Below are positions 9,120 to 17,838 of a DNA stretch of 64,000 nt, piece by piece. The DNA is from Zongyangia gallinarum (GTDB lineage: Bacteria; Bacillota; Clostridia; Oscillospirales; Ruminococcaceae): assembly GCA_904419315.1 (NCBI GenBank), contig CAJFQY010000011.1, positions 34,906 through 98,905 of the forward strand. Reading direction: 5' to 3'. Position 1 is the first letter of the stretch, and each line of letters begins with the position of its first letter. The position numbers were made by a program, and so were the translations under genes. The notes beneath the pieces were generated by a model. It was given only the letters and a program-made list of their open reading frames with translations, searched no databases and was not told the DNA's origin.

Positions 9120-10205
9120 ATGGACATAAAAAACGTTCCAAAACATGTTTATCTCAGAGAATGGATCAGAAAAAACATCATGGATAAAACCTTTGCCAAC
9201 GGGGAAAAACTGCTTTCTGAAAATATTTTGGCAGAAAAATTCGGTATCAGTCGTCAAACTGTGCGGCAGGCGATAGGAGCCTTGGAAGCAGAAGGGCTTT
9301 TAGAGAGAAGAAGAGGCAGCGGCACTTATATTTGTTCTTCCAATATTCAAAGCCATCCCAAAACTATGAATATTGGTGTCATTACAACCTATGTTGATGA
9401 CTACATTTTTCCCGGCATTATTAAAGGGATTGATACGGTGTTATCCCACTATGGCTATGGTATGTCATTAGGAATTACATACAACAAAGTTGAAAACGAG
9501 GGAAAACTGCTCCGTTCACTTTTAGATAAAGGAATTGATGGACTAATTGTAGAAGCGACAAAAAGCGCTTTGCCCAATCCTAATTTAGATATTTATAAAG
9601 AATTTGATGCCCAGGGGATTCCCTATATTTTTATCAATGGCTATTATCCTGCCCTGCCCTGTAATAAGGTCATTATGGATGATGAGTATGGCGGGTATAC
9701 AGCTGCTTCAACCTTGATTAACGCAGGTCACCGAAAGATCGGCGGTATATTTAAGTCAGATGATATTCAGGGACATAGCCGATATGCGGGATTTGCAAAA
9801 GCGCTGAAAAACTCTGGAATTATTCTCAATGACAGTTCTGTCGTATGGTATACAACAGAAGATGTAGAAAGCTTTTTCTCAGGAGAATTTGACAAAATTA
9901 TTATGAGTCGGCTCAGTCGATGCACAGGTGTGGTCTGCTACAATGATCAGATTGCGTTAAAATTTATGGACATGTTGGCCCGAAATGATAAAAAAGTGCC
10001 GGATGATATGTCCATCGTCAGTTTTGACGATTCTAATCTTGCAACGATTCAGTCGGTTGGGATTACTTCTGTCGCACATGCGGGTGCTCATCTTGGGGAA
10101 CAGGCTGCAGACCGCATCATCAAGTTAATTGATCGTCCGGAAGAGGATCAGACGTTGGTTATGAAACCGCAAATGGTAGAACGGGACTCTGTAAAAATTT
10201 TATAG
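9120..10205 (+). CDS. araR: AraR-type arabinose repressor (GntR-HTH + LacI-like sensor)
   Basis: About 361 residues from ATG 9120, placed by SD AGGAGGTG nine bases upstream; the longer in-frame start at 9045 is not needed. Residues 1-75 form a GntR winged helix (LSENILAEKFGISRQTVRQA...GSGTYI). Residues 85-360 resemble periplasmic-binding LacI/GalR sensor domains (NIGVITTYVDDYIFPGIIKG; YNDQIALKFMDML). This hybrid layout is diagnostic of AraR, which binds L-arabinose and leaves its operators. The araBD genes and a perfect AraR box follow, which supports the call. Confidence 0.93.
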   Translation: MDIKNVPKHVYLREWIRKNIMDKTFANGEKLLSENILAEKFGISRQTVRQAIGALEAEGLLERRRGSGTYICSSNIQSHPKTMNIGVITTYVDDYIFPGIIKGIDTVLSHYGYGMSLGITYNKVENEGKLLRSLLDKGIDGLIVEATKSALPNPNLDIYKEFDAQGIPYIFINGYYPALPCNKVIMDDEYGGYTAASTLINAGHRKIGGIFKSDDIQGHSRYAGFAKALKNSGIILNDSSVVWYTTEDVESFFSGEFDKIIMSRLSRCTGVVCYNDQIALKFMDMLARNDKKVPDDMSIVSFDDSNLATIQSVGITSVAHAGAHLGEQAADRIIKLIDRPEEDQTLVMKPQMVERDSVKIL

Positions 10206-10237
10206 TTTTTTTCATTCATATTCTCTATTGCTCTTTT

Positions 10238-10265
10238 TTTGAAATCGAATTACAATAGTTACAAT
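10238..10265 (+). promoter_or_regulatory. Probable araBD promoter
   Basis: A possible -35 TTTGAA (10238-10243) and -10 TACAAT (10260-10265) are separated by 16 bp. The AraR operator begins 7 bp after the -10, over the expected start of transcription. Confidence 0.5.
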
Positions 10266-10271
10266 GTGGAG

Positions 10272-10283
10272 TTGTACGTACAA
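10272..10283. promoter_or_regulatory. AraR operator, perfect palindrome
   Basis: TTGTACGTACAA is a perfect 12-bp palindrome and equals the core of the Bacillus AraR box (ATTTGTACGTACAAAT). It lies in the araR-araB gap, 55 bp before the araB start. Repressor bound here would block transcription start; this is inference from the known AraR mechanism. Confidence 0.85.
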
Positions 10284-10337
10284 GATATAGTCTGACAATT
10301 CTATGAAAAGGCGGATTTCCGCGAAAGGGAGGTTATT

Positions 10338-12005
10338 ATGGGAAAGTATACAATTGGTGTGGACTTTGGAACACTTTCTGGACGCGCAGTTCTTGTGGAT
10401 GTTACGACAGGTAACGAACTGGGCAGCAGTGTGTTTGAATATCCCCATGGTGTCATGGATGAGAAACTGCCGGATGGCACAAAGCTAGGTGTTGACTGGG
10501 CTTTACAGCAACCACAAGACTACCTGGATGTCTTTTCCCATACCATACCGGATGTATTGAAAAAAACTGGAATTAGTCCGGAAGATGTCATCGGTATTGG
10601 TATTGACTTCACTGCGTGTACGATTCTGCCGGTCAAAGCAGATGGAACGCCGCTATGCTTTTTGAAGGAATTTCAGTCCAATCCTAACGCTTATGTGAAA
10701 CTGTGGAAACACCACGCAGCGCAGGATAAGGCCAATCAACTGAATGAAATCGCTGAAAAACGAGGAGAAGATTGGCTCCCTAGATATGGTGGCAAGATTT
10801 CATCGGAATGGGTAGTGCCAAAGGTTTGGCAGATTCTTGATGAAGCACCTGATGTCTATGCAGCTACAGATTTCATTATTGAAGCAGCTGACTGGGTCAT
10901 TTGGCAGTTAACCGGCGTCCAGACCCGCAACTCCTGTACCGCGGGATATAAAGCAATTTGGCATAAGAAAAAAGGCTACCCCTCCAAAGATTTTTATCGA
11001 GCGTTGGATCCTCGTTTGGAAAACTTTGTAGAGGAGAAACTTGGATGTCCCATTACTCCTTTGGGTCAAAAGGCTGGAGAGATTACTGAGGTTGCTTCGA
11101 AACTGACGGGGCTGAAGGCAGGTACCGCCGTGGCAGTAGGAAATGTGGATGCCCATGTCTGTGTACCAGCAGTAAAAATTGATGGACCGGATAAAATGCT
11201 GGCAATTATGGGTACTTCTACCTGCCACATGCTCCTTTCTGAAGTGGAAAAAGAGGTACCGGGTATGTGCGGCGTGGTAGAGGATGGAATTCTTCCTGGT
11301 TATTTTGGCTATGAAGCTGGCCAATCCTGTGTAGGGGATCACTTTGCCTGGTTTATGGAAAATTGTCTGCCTTCCGAGTACTATTCTGCCGCAAAAGCGG
11401 AGAATAAAGATGTGTATCAATACGTGGAAGAAAGAGCAAAAGCTCTCCGTCCTGGACAAAGTGGGTTGTTGGCCCTTGATTGGTGGAATGGCAATCGTTC
11501 CTGTCTTGTAGATGTGGATCTTACTGGAATGATGGTAGGACTTACTTTGGCTACCAAGCCTGAAGAAATATATCGTGCTTTGGTTGAAGCCACAGCTTAC
11601 GGAACCAGAAAGATTATCGAGACTTTCCGGGAAAGCGGCGTGCCTGTCGAAGAGTTTTATGCTTCTGGCGGGATTGCACAGAAAAGTCCTATGGTTATGC
11701 AGATTTATGCGGATATTATCAATATGCCTATAAAAATTGCGGGAAGCACCCAGGGACCGGCCCTTGGATCTGCAATTTTCGGAGCAGTGGCCGCGGGTAA
11801 AGAAAAGGGTGGCTATGACAGCGTATTTGATGCCGCAAAAGTAATGGGCAAACTCAAAGATGTGATCTATCAGCCAATTCCGGAAAATGTGGCTGTTTAT
11901 GACCAGCTCTATGCGGAATATTCTATCCTGCATGATTACTTCGGCAGAGGTGGAAATGATGTGATGAAGCGGCTAAAAAAGATTAAAAAAGCTGTGGACC
12001 GTTAA
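10338..12005 (+). CDS. araB: L-ribulokinase
   Basis: 555 residues, the normal AraB length. FGGY-family kinase that phosphorylates L-ribulose to L-ribulose 5-phosphate. The N-terminus GVDFGTLSGRAVLVDV and the segment GIGIDFTACTILPV are typical of AraB, and GTSTCHML and GGIAQKSPMVMQ mark the second domain. SD GGGAGG precedes the ATG. araD follows after 14 bp, so they share a transcript. The isomerase gene araA, which must supply L-ribulose, is not in the window. Confidence 0.97.
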   Translation: MGKYTIGVDFGTLSGRAVLVDVTTGNELGSSVFEYPHGVMDEKLPDGTKLGVDWALQQPQDYLDVFSHTIPDVLKKTGISPEDVIGIGIDFTACTILPVKADGTPLCFLKEFQSNPNAYVKLWKHHAAQDKANQLNEIAEKRGEDWLPRYGGKISSEWVVPKVWQILDEAPDVYAATDFIIEAADWVIWQLTGVQTRNSCTAGYKAIWHKKKGYPSKDFYRALDPRLENFVEEKLGCPITPLGQKAGEITEVASKLTGLKAGTAVAVGNVDAHVCVPAVKIDGPDKMLAIMGTSTCHMLLSEVEKEVPGMCGVVEDGILPGYFGYEAGQSCVGDHFAWFMENCLPSEYYSAAKAENKDVYQYVEERAKALRPGQSGLLALDWWNGNRSCLVDVDLTGMMVGLTLATKPEEIYRALVEATAYGTRKIIETFRESGVPVEEFYASGGIAQKSPMVMQIYADIINMPIKIAGSTQGPALGSAIFGAVAAGKEKGGYDSVFDAAKVMGKLKDVIYQPIPENVAVYDQLYAEYSILHDYFGRGGNDVMKRLKKIKKAVDR

Positions 12006-12019
12006 GAAAGAGGTTTTTC

Positions 12020-12727
12020 ATGCTCAAATCTTTGAAAAAACAAGTATATGAGGCAAATATGTTACTGCCTCACTATGGACTGATTACCTTTACTTGGGGA
12101 AATGTCTCCGCCATTGACAGGAAAAAAGGCCTTGTAGTTATTAAGCCGTCTGGGGTGGAATATGATGTGATGAAACCTGAGGACATGGTGGTGGTGAATC
12201 TTCAGGGAGAGGTAGTAGAAGGAGAACTGAATCCCTCCTCGGATACACCGACCCATTTGGAACTCTACCGTAGTTTTCCTGGGCTTGGAGCCATTGTCCA
12301 TACCCATTCCAATTGGGCTACAATTTGGGCGCAGGCTGGAAAAGATATTCCAGCTTATGGAACTACACATGCCGATTACCTCTATGGTGACATACCTTGT
12401 ACCGGACTGATGAGCGATCAGCAAATCGCTGGGGAATACGAGCTGGAAACAGGTAAAATAATCGTAGAAACATTTAATAAGCGGCAGATCGATCCAGATA
12501 TGGTACCGGCGGTCCTAGTCCATAGTCATGGTCCTTTTACTTGGGGTCAAAATCCGGTAGAGGCAGTACACAATGCTGTTGTGTTAGAACAGGTTGCTAT
12601 GATGGCCTGGCATACACAGATGCTGGCAGGAGAAGGATATCCTCCTATGCAGCAGGCGCTTTTGGATAAGCATTTTCTGAGAAAACATGGAAAGAATGCT
12701 TATTACGGACAAAAGAAAAAGAAGTGA
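12020..12727 (+). CDS. araD: L-ribulose-5-phosphate 4-epimerase
   Basis: 235 residues. Class II aldolase/epimerase fold that makes D-xylulose 5-phosphate, which feeds into the transketolase encoded upstream. The start (YEANMLLPHYGLITFTWGN) is typical of AraD. The metal-binding histidines are seen in VHTHSNWAT (about residues 94-97) and near HSHGPFTWG. It is the last gene of the ara transcript, which ends at the hairpin at 12733. Confidence 0.96.
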   Translation: MLKSLKKQVYEANMLLPHYGLITFTWGNVSAIDRKKGLVVIKPSGVEYDVMKPEDMVVVNLQGEVVEGELNPSSDTPTHLELYRSFPGLGAIVHTHSNWATIWAQAGKDIPAYGTTHADYLYGDIPCTGLMSDQQIAGEYELETGKIIVETFNKRQIDPDMVPAVLVHSHGPFTWGQNPVEAVHNAVVLEQVAMMAWHTQMLAGEGYPPMQQALLDKHFLRKHGKNAYYGQKKKK

Positions 12728-12732
12728 GTGAT

Positions 12733-12772
12733 AAAGGATGGAATTTCTGCGAAGAATTTCATCCTTTTCTTG
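12733..12772 (+). terminator. Terminator after araD
   Basis: Inverted repeat GGATGGAATT...AATTTCATCC followed by TTTTCTTG just after the araD stop. Confidence 0.82.
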
Positions 12773-12800
12773 TTTATTCAAAACGATCAGAAATACGCAA

Positions 12801-12846
12801 AATAAAAGGAACCGAATGTGCTTTCACACATCCGGCTCCTTTTATT
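12801..12846. terminator. Second, bidirectional terminator between ara and glp units
   Basis: Imperfect 20-bp inverted repeat with arms AATAAAAGGA...TCCTTTTATT and a CCG.ATGTG core; A-rich and T-rich flanks allow it to end the minus-strand glp transcript as well. The rest of the 333-bp gap 12728-13060 is AT-rich and shows no gene. Confidence 0.78.
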
Positions 12847-13060
12847 GAGAAGAAGAAATAAGAAGTAATCAAATAAAATAAGTAATAACTTATTGCATCC
12901 CGCAACAAGTAGCATAATTATTATAGCCCATTTACATGTAAAATACAATATTTTATCCGCAAAAAACAAAATAAATCGTCAAGCAAAGAAGAATAGATTT
13001 TTATGTATTCTGCTGTCATGATATTTCAAAAAATCAAAAAAAATCAATATTAACAAAAAC

Positions 13061-13405
13061 TTACATGTTTCTGGTCGCTATAATATTCGCACCTGTATTT
13101 AAAATGTTTTCAATGACGATGTCTCCCTTATGTACAGGCGATTCTACTTCAACATTGTCTAATAATCGGACAACATCAAAGATTTTGTCTTTGGGGATAT
13201 CACAGCTTGTTTTCACAGGGAGACGGTGATGAATGCCGCCATGGATTTTTACGGTAGATGTGATTACCCGGGTGGGATGGGTCAGTTCCTTATAACCATA
13301 ATCCGCACCCTTGGGGCAGCTATTGCCCGTCACTTTATAGCCATTTTCCTCATCAACCCGCAGGTGGCAACCTTTGGGGCAGACAATACAGATCAGTTCC
13401 TTCAT
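13061..13405 (-). CDS. DUF1667 cysteine-rich protein of the glycerol-3-phosphate module
   Basis: 114 residues. CxxC-type pairs near the N-terminus (CIVCPKGCHL, then SCPKG) suggest a metal or Fe-S site. DUF1667 proteins are nearly always encoded after two FAD oxidoreductases in clostridial glycerol operons, as here, and are thought to be an electron-transfer partner, although the biochemical role is not established. Its start overlaps the stop of the upstream gene by 4 bp (ATGA). It is the last gene of the glp transcript. Confidence 0.85.
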   Translation of the reverse strand: MKELICIVCPKGCHLRVDEENGYKVTGNSCPKGADYGYKELTHPTRVITSTVKIHGGIHHRLPVKTSCDIPKDKIFDVVRLLDNVEVESPVHKGDIVIENILNTGANIIATRNM

Positions 13406-14670
13406 TTCGCTTCCTCCTGATTGACTACTGCAATGGTGATTTCAGCCTGTTTCGCTTCGTCAAGAAATTTCTTCGGTACAACGATTTTTTCCATTTCTCC
13501 GGGAGCCATATGTTCCCGTTTAAAGCTACATAATTCTTGTCCACCAGATGCGACCACGATACGCATATTGCTGTAAACATTATCCACGCGGAAGAAGACC
13601 TCTACCAGTTTTTCGACATGATCTGGTCGAATATACTGGGGAACCGTATAGTTGACATGACTGCCATTTTTAACGGTAATCAGATTTTTCTGATTTGGAG
13701 TATCGCCTAGAATGTACTGTGCGGCAGCCTTACCAGCACGCATACTTTCCTGGGTGACAAAGTCAACTAGATCGTGGACATGAACCACATTGCCGCAGGC
13801 AAAAACACCTTCCAGGGAAGTTTCCATATTTTCAAAGACGACAGGCCCATTGGTACGGGGATCGATCTGGATTCCCACACCACGGGATAACTCATTTTCC
13901 GGAATCAGACCCACTGAAAGAAGAATGGTGTCACAATCAAATTCGATTTCCGTTCCCGGAATGGGCTTTCTGTTGGCATCCACCTTGGAAACAATGGCTT
14001 TTTCTACCCGTTTATGTCCCTGGATGTCGGTGATGGTATGGGAAAGATAGAGGGGAATATCATAGTCCTGAAGGCACTGAACAATGTTGCGGTTAAGGCC
14101 ATTGGAATAGGGCATAAGTTCCACAACCGCCAAGACTTTTGCTCCTTCCAGCGTCATACGCCGGGCCATGATTAACCCGATATCGCCAGATCCCAAGATC
14201 AATACCCGTTTGCCCACCATATAGCCTTCCATATTGAGGTAGCGTTGGGCCGCTCCAGCGGTGAAGATGCCGGAAGGCCGGTCTCCTGGAATGGCAATAG
14301 CGCCTCTGGTACGTTCCCGGCATCCCATAGCTAAGACGATGGCCTTAGTCTTTATCATCATATAGCCATCGACACTGTTCATGGCCTGGATGGTGCGGTC
14401 TTCTGCGATATCCAGGACCATAGTGCCAAGTTTAATATCGATCCCTGTGTTTTGCAGCATATCGATAAAACGAAGGGCGTACTCCGGCCCTGTCAATTCT
14501 TCCTTAAAATAGTGCAGGCCAAAACCATTGTGGATACACTGATTGAGGATGCCACCTAGTTCACGGTCACGTTCGATGATGAGGATACTGTTAACACCAT
14601 TTTCATGGGCAGAAAGTGCAGCCGCCAATCCAGCAGGACCTCCGCCGACAACGACAAGATCATATTGCAT
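13402..14670 (-). CDS. NAD(P)/FAD-dependent oxidoreductase (glycerol operon)
   Basis: 422 residues. An FAD-binding GGGPAGLAAALSA motif at the N-terminus and a second dinucleotide motif (LILGSGDIGLIMARRM, about 153-170) give the two-Rossmann pyridine nucleotide-disulfide oxidoreductase fold. ALAMGCRERTRGA-type loops are also typical of this clostridial family. It probably passes electrons between the GlpA-like dehydrogenase upstream and a nicotinamide or flavin carrier. Stop/start overlaps on both sides show tight coupling. The C-terminal 80 residues form an extra domain without clear assignment. Confidence 0.88.
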   Translation of the reverse strand: MQYDLVVVGGGPAGLAAALSAHENGVNSILIIERDRELGGILNQCIHNGFGLHYFKEELTGPEYALRFIDMLQNTGIDIKLGTMVLDIAEDRTIQAMNSVDGYMMIKTKAIVLAMGCRERTRGAIAIPGDRPSGIFTAGAAQRYLNMEGYMVGKRVLILGSGDIGLIMARRMTLEGAKVLAVVELMPYSNGLNRNIVQCLQDYDIPLYLSHTITDIQGHKRVEKAIVSKVDANRKPIPGTEIEFDCDTILLSVGLIPENELSRGVGIQIDPRTNGPVVFENMETSLEGVFACGNVVHVHDLVDFVTQESMRAGKAAAQYILGDTPNQKNLITVKNGSHVNYTVPQYIRPDHVEKLVEVFFRVDNVYSNMRIVVASGGQELCSFKREHMAPGEMEKIVVPKKFLDEAKQAEITIAVVNQEEAK

Positions 14671-16115
14671 TAGTTGTTACCTCCTCTTGTTTTTGTCTCA
14701 CCCATGACAATATAGGAACCATCTTTGTCCTGTGGAATTTCACGGGGATCAAGGCCAAGCTCCCTACAGAGTATCTCCAAAACGCGAGGCCCACAAAAAC
14801 CGCCCTGGCAGCGACCCATTCCCGCATTGCAACGGCGCTTGATGGCATCTACAGATCGGGGAGCGGTAGGGGAGTGAATGGCATCCACGATTTCCCCTTC
14901 AGTTACAGTTTCACAGCGACAGATGATTGTTCCATAACGGCTGTCTTTTTTAATGAGCTCCCCACGTTCCTGGGGGGAAAGATCACGGAAGGTAACTTTT
15001 TCCCTCCGGTCGATATATTCCTCCTTTTTGACTAGGGAAAGACCAGCTGCCCCCAGCGTGGATACCATATCCACGGCAATGGCAGGAGCAGAGGTGAGGC
15101 CAGGAGATTTAATTCCCGCAATATCAAAAAATCCTTTTGCGTCTTGCGCCTCCCCGATAATAAAATCGTCAATTTCTGTCAATGCACGATTGCCAGCAAA
15201 ATTGCGGATCGATTGGCGATAATTCACCTTGTCACAGGAACGGGAAGCTGCCTTGATAACGAAATCCAGGCCAGTACGTGTAGTACCAACATCGTCTTTT
15301 TCATCAGCGTCTACAGCATTGGGGCCCACGATCAGATTGCCGTGGACGGTGGGGGAGACGAGGACACCCTTTCCTACCTTGGAAGGGCACTGGAAAATGA
15401 CATGGCTGACCACATTCCCTTGATTTTTATCCAGGAGATAGTACTCACCTTTATTAGGCGTCACTGTAAAGGCAGGGGCCGATACCATGTTGTGAATTTG
15501 ATCGGAATAAAGACCTGCTGCATTGATGACATAGCGGCTTTGATAGCGCTTATCGCCGCAGATAACCTCGTAGCCATCCGGTTTTTTTTCAATTGCGGTG
15601 ACCTGAGAATCGGTGTAAAGGCTAACACCATTACGAAGAGCGGTATCCATCATCGCAATGGCCAACTCCCACGGAGAGACAATACCGGCAGAGGGGGCAT
15701 ATAACGCCCCCTTAATTTCTGGATTGATGTTAGGCTCAATTGCCAAAGTCTCCTTTGCGGAGAGAATCTGTAGGTCAGGCACACCATTTTGCCGGCCTCG
15801 GTCAAATAATGTGCCTACAGTAGCAAGATCAGTGTCGTCAAACGCTAAGACAAAAGATCCGACTTTTTTATAGGGCACATCCAGTTTTTTAGCGATTTCT
15901 TCGATGAGCCGGTTGCCCTCTACATTGTATTTGGCCATCAGTGTTCCAGGGCGGGGATCATACCCCGCATGGACGATGGCACTATTGGCTTTGGTGGTTC
16001 CGCAGGCTACATCGTTTTCTTTCTCCAGTACCACCGCCTGAACCTGGTATTTGGAAAGTTCATAGGCCAGGCTGCAGCCCACAATACCTGCACCGATGAT
16101 GATTACATCAACCAT
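14670..16115 (-). CDS. GlpA-like FAD glycerol-3-phosphate dehydrogenase with BFD [2Fe-2S] domain
   Basis: 481 residues. The N-terminal DAO-type FAD domain starts with IIGAGIVGCSLAYEL and has the ANSAIVHAGYD loop. The C-terminal part (about 390-455) is a BFD-like [2Fe-2S] domain with cysteines in ICRCETVTEGE and CNAGMGRCQGGFC. This layout matches anaerobic GlpA and oxidises glycerol 3-phosphate to dihydroxyacetone phosphate. The hairpin at 16205-16256 lies before the gene, so it may be expressed only when antitermination occurs. SD AAAGGATG precedes the ATG. Confidence 0.88.
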   Translation of the reverse strand: MVDVIIIGAGIVGCSLAYELSKYQVQAVVLEKENDVACGTTKANSAIVHAGYDPRPGTLMAKYNVEGNRLIEEIAKKLDVPYKKVGSFVLAFDDTDLATVGTLFDRGRQNGVPDLQILSAKETLAIEPNINPEIKGALYAPSAGIVSPWELAIAMMDTALRNGVSLYTDSQVTAIEKKPDGYEVICGDKRYQSRYVINAAGLYSDQIHNMVSAPAFTVTPNKGEYYLLDKNQGNVVSHVIFQCPSKVGKGVLVSPTVHGNLIVGPNAVDADEKDDVGTTRTGLDFVIKAASRSCDKVNYRQSIRNFAGNRALTEIDDFIIGEAQDAKGFFDIAGIKSPGLTSAPAIAVDMVSTLGAAGLSLVKKEEYIDRREKVTFRDLSPQERGELIKKDSRYGTIICRCETVTEGEIVDAIHSPTAPRSVDAIKRRCNAGMGRCQGGFCGPRVLEILCRELGLDPREIPQDKDGSYIVMGETKTRGGNN

Positions 16116-16194
16116 AATGACATCCTTTCAGCATCAATTTTGGAGGATATCTTTTCTCCAATTGATTGTTTCTTCCCTCTTTCTCCAAATGGGA

Positions 16195-16258
16195 GCAAAA
16201 CAAAGAGAGCCGCTACATTAGGCCAACCCCAATAGGCCTAAAATGTATCGACTCTCAT
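16195..16258 (-). terminator. Intercistronic hairpin between glpK and the dehydrogenase gene
   Basis: On the minus strand, a long imperfect stem (16256-16237 paired with 16224-16205; arms GAGAGTCG / CGGCTCTC and an AGGCCT core) is followed by CTTTGTTTTG. It reads as an intrinsic terminator inside the glp operon. The encoded GlpP family acts in Bacillus subtilis by preventing termination at just such a leader ahead of glpD, so this is a likely GlpP target. Hairpin seen; role inferred. Nothing else is visible in the 217-bp gap. Confidence 0.7.
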
Positions 16259-16332
16259 TACTCCGACATTTTAGAACAAAATTATTATATCACAATAAAA
16301 ATACGTTTGCAATGGCTCTCCTGGCACATGGA

Positions 16333-17817
16333 TCATTTTGTCCAATCTCTGCTTCTTCCCACCGCCTTACTCCATCCGGCGATCAGCGTCTTTTTCGTTG
16401 CTTCATCCATGTTTGGCTCATATACTTTATCCAGTGTCCAATTATTTTTGATTTCATCCAGACTGTTCCACAGCCCCACGGCTAAGCCAGCGAGATAAGC
16501 AGCCCCCAGTGCTGTTGTCTCCCGAATCATGGGCCGGCGCACTCTTTTGCCGATGATGTCCGCCTGGAACTGCATGAGGAAGTTATTGGCTGACGCGCCG
16601 CCGTCTACTTTGAGCTCGTTGATGTCGATGCCGGTATCAGCAATAATGGCAGAAAGCACATCAAAAGACTGATATGCAATGGATTCCAAGCTGGCGCGGA
16701 TAATATGGTTGCGGTTGCTTCCACGGGTCAATCCGAAAATGGAACCTCTGGCATACATATCCCAGTAGGGAGCACCCAATCCTGTAAAGGCGGGGACAAC
16801 ATAGACTCCTCCATTATCAGGTACCTTGGTGGCAAAATACTCCGAATCCTTGGATTCCACGATGAAACGTAGCTCATCCCGCAGCCACTGAATAACCGCA
16901 CCGCCGACAAAGACGCTTCCTTCAATAGCGTAGGTGACCTTGCCTCCAAGTCCAATGGCGATGGTCGTCACCATGCCATTTTTGCTCAGATACATATCTT
17001 CTCCTGTGTTCATCAGCAGGAAACAACCGGTACCATAGGTGTTCTTAGCATCTCCCTTGGAAAAACAAGTCTGACCAAAGAGAGCGGCCTGCTGGTCTCC
17101 TGCAATACCAGCAATAGGCACCTGGACACCGGAAATGTTGACATATCCATAGACTTCACTGCAATTTCTCACTTCTGGTAGCATGGAAGCAGGAATATCC
17201 AGCTCTTTGAGCATCCTTTCATCCCAACAAAGGTCTTTGATGTTGTAGATCATGGTCCTAGAAGCATTGGTGTAGTCGGTCACATGGACTTTACCCTCCG
17301 TCAACTTCCAGATGAGCCAGGTATCCACAGTGCCGAAAAGCAGTTCTCCACGCTCTGCCTTTTCTCGAGCACCTGGGACGTTATCCAAAATCCATTTAAT
17401 CTTTGTTCCGGAAAAATAGGCATCCACTACAAGGCCGGTGGTTTTCTGTATGTAGTCGGCCAGTCCTCTGGCCTTAAGATCCTCACAAATAGAGGCGGTA
17501 CGCCTGCATTGCCAAACAATGGCATTGTATACCGGACGTCCAGTATTTTTATCCCAGACAATAGCGGTTTCACGCTGGTTGGTAATGCCGATAGCAGCGA
17601 TTTCTTCCGCTTTAACACCGCTTTTGGCCAGCACTTCGATGAGGACACCGTACTGGGAAGCATAGATCTCCATAGGGTCGTGTTCCACCCAGCCTTCTTT
17701 CGGGTAGTGTTGGATAAATTCCTTTTGTGCCATTGCAATAATATTTTGCTCTTTATCGAAAATAATGGCGCGGGAACTGGTAGTGCCCTGATCCAGGGCG
17801 ATGACATACTGTTTCAT
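16333..17817 (-). CDS. glpK: Glycerol kinase
   Basis: 494 residues, standard length. FGGY kinase that converts glycerol to glycerol 3-phosphate using ATP. The N-terminal ALDQGTTSSRAIIFD motif and the IAGDQQAALFGQ motif with the catalytic aspartate are diagnostic. No glpF facilitator gene is seen in the window. It lies 21 bp after glpP on the same strand with SD GAAGGAGAT before the ATG. Confidence 0.97.
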   Translation of the reverse strand: MKQYVIALDQGTTSSRAIIFDKEQNIIAMAQKEFIQHYPKEGWVEHDPMEIYASQYGVLIEVLAKSGVKAEEIAAIGITNQRETAIVWDKNTGRPVYNAIVWQCRRTASICEDLKARGLADYIQKTTGLVVDAYFSGTKIKWILDNVPGAREKAERGELLFGTVDTWLIWKLTEGKVHVTDYTNASRTMIYNIKDLCWDERMLKELDIPASMLPEVRNCSEVYGYVNISGVQVPIAGIAGDQQAALFGQTCFSKGDAKNTYGTGCFLLMNTGEDMYLSKNGMVTTIAIGLGGKVTYAIEGSVFVGGAVIQWLRDELRFIVESKDSEYFATKVPDNGGVYVVPAFTGLGAPYWDMYARGSIFGLTRGSNRNHIIRASLESIAYQSFDVLSAIIADTGIDINELKVDGGASANNFLMQFQADIIGKRVRRPMIRETTALGAAYLAGLAVGLWNSLDEIKNNWTLDKVYEPNMDEATKKTLIAGWSKAVGRSRDWTK

Positions 17818-17838
17818 TCAATCTCCTTCTTTCTTAGC

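Noticed and set aside
10908..11933. 341-residue minus-strand frame inside araB
   Set aside because: Antisense shadow of a clear ribulokinase gene.
15144..15704. Plus-strand frame of 186 residues inside the GlpA-like gene
   Set aside because: Antisense to a gene with clear FAD and BFD motifs; no SD.
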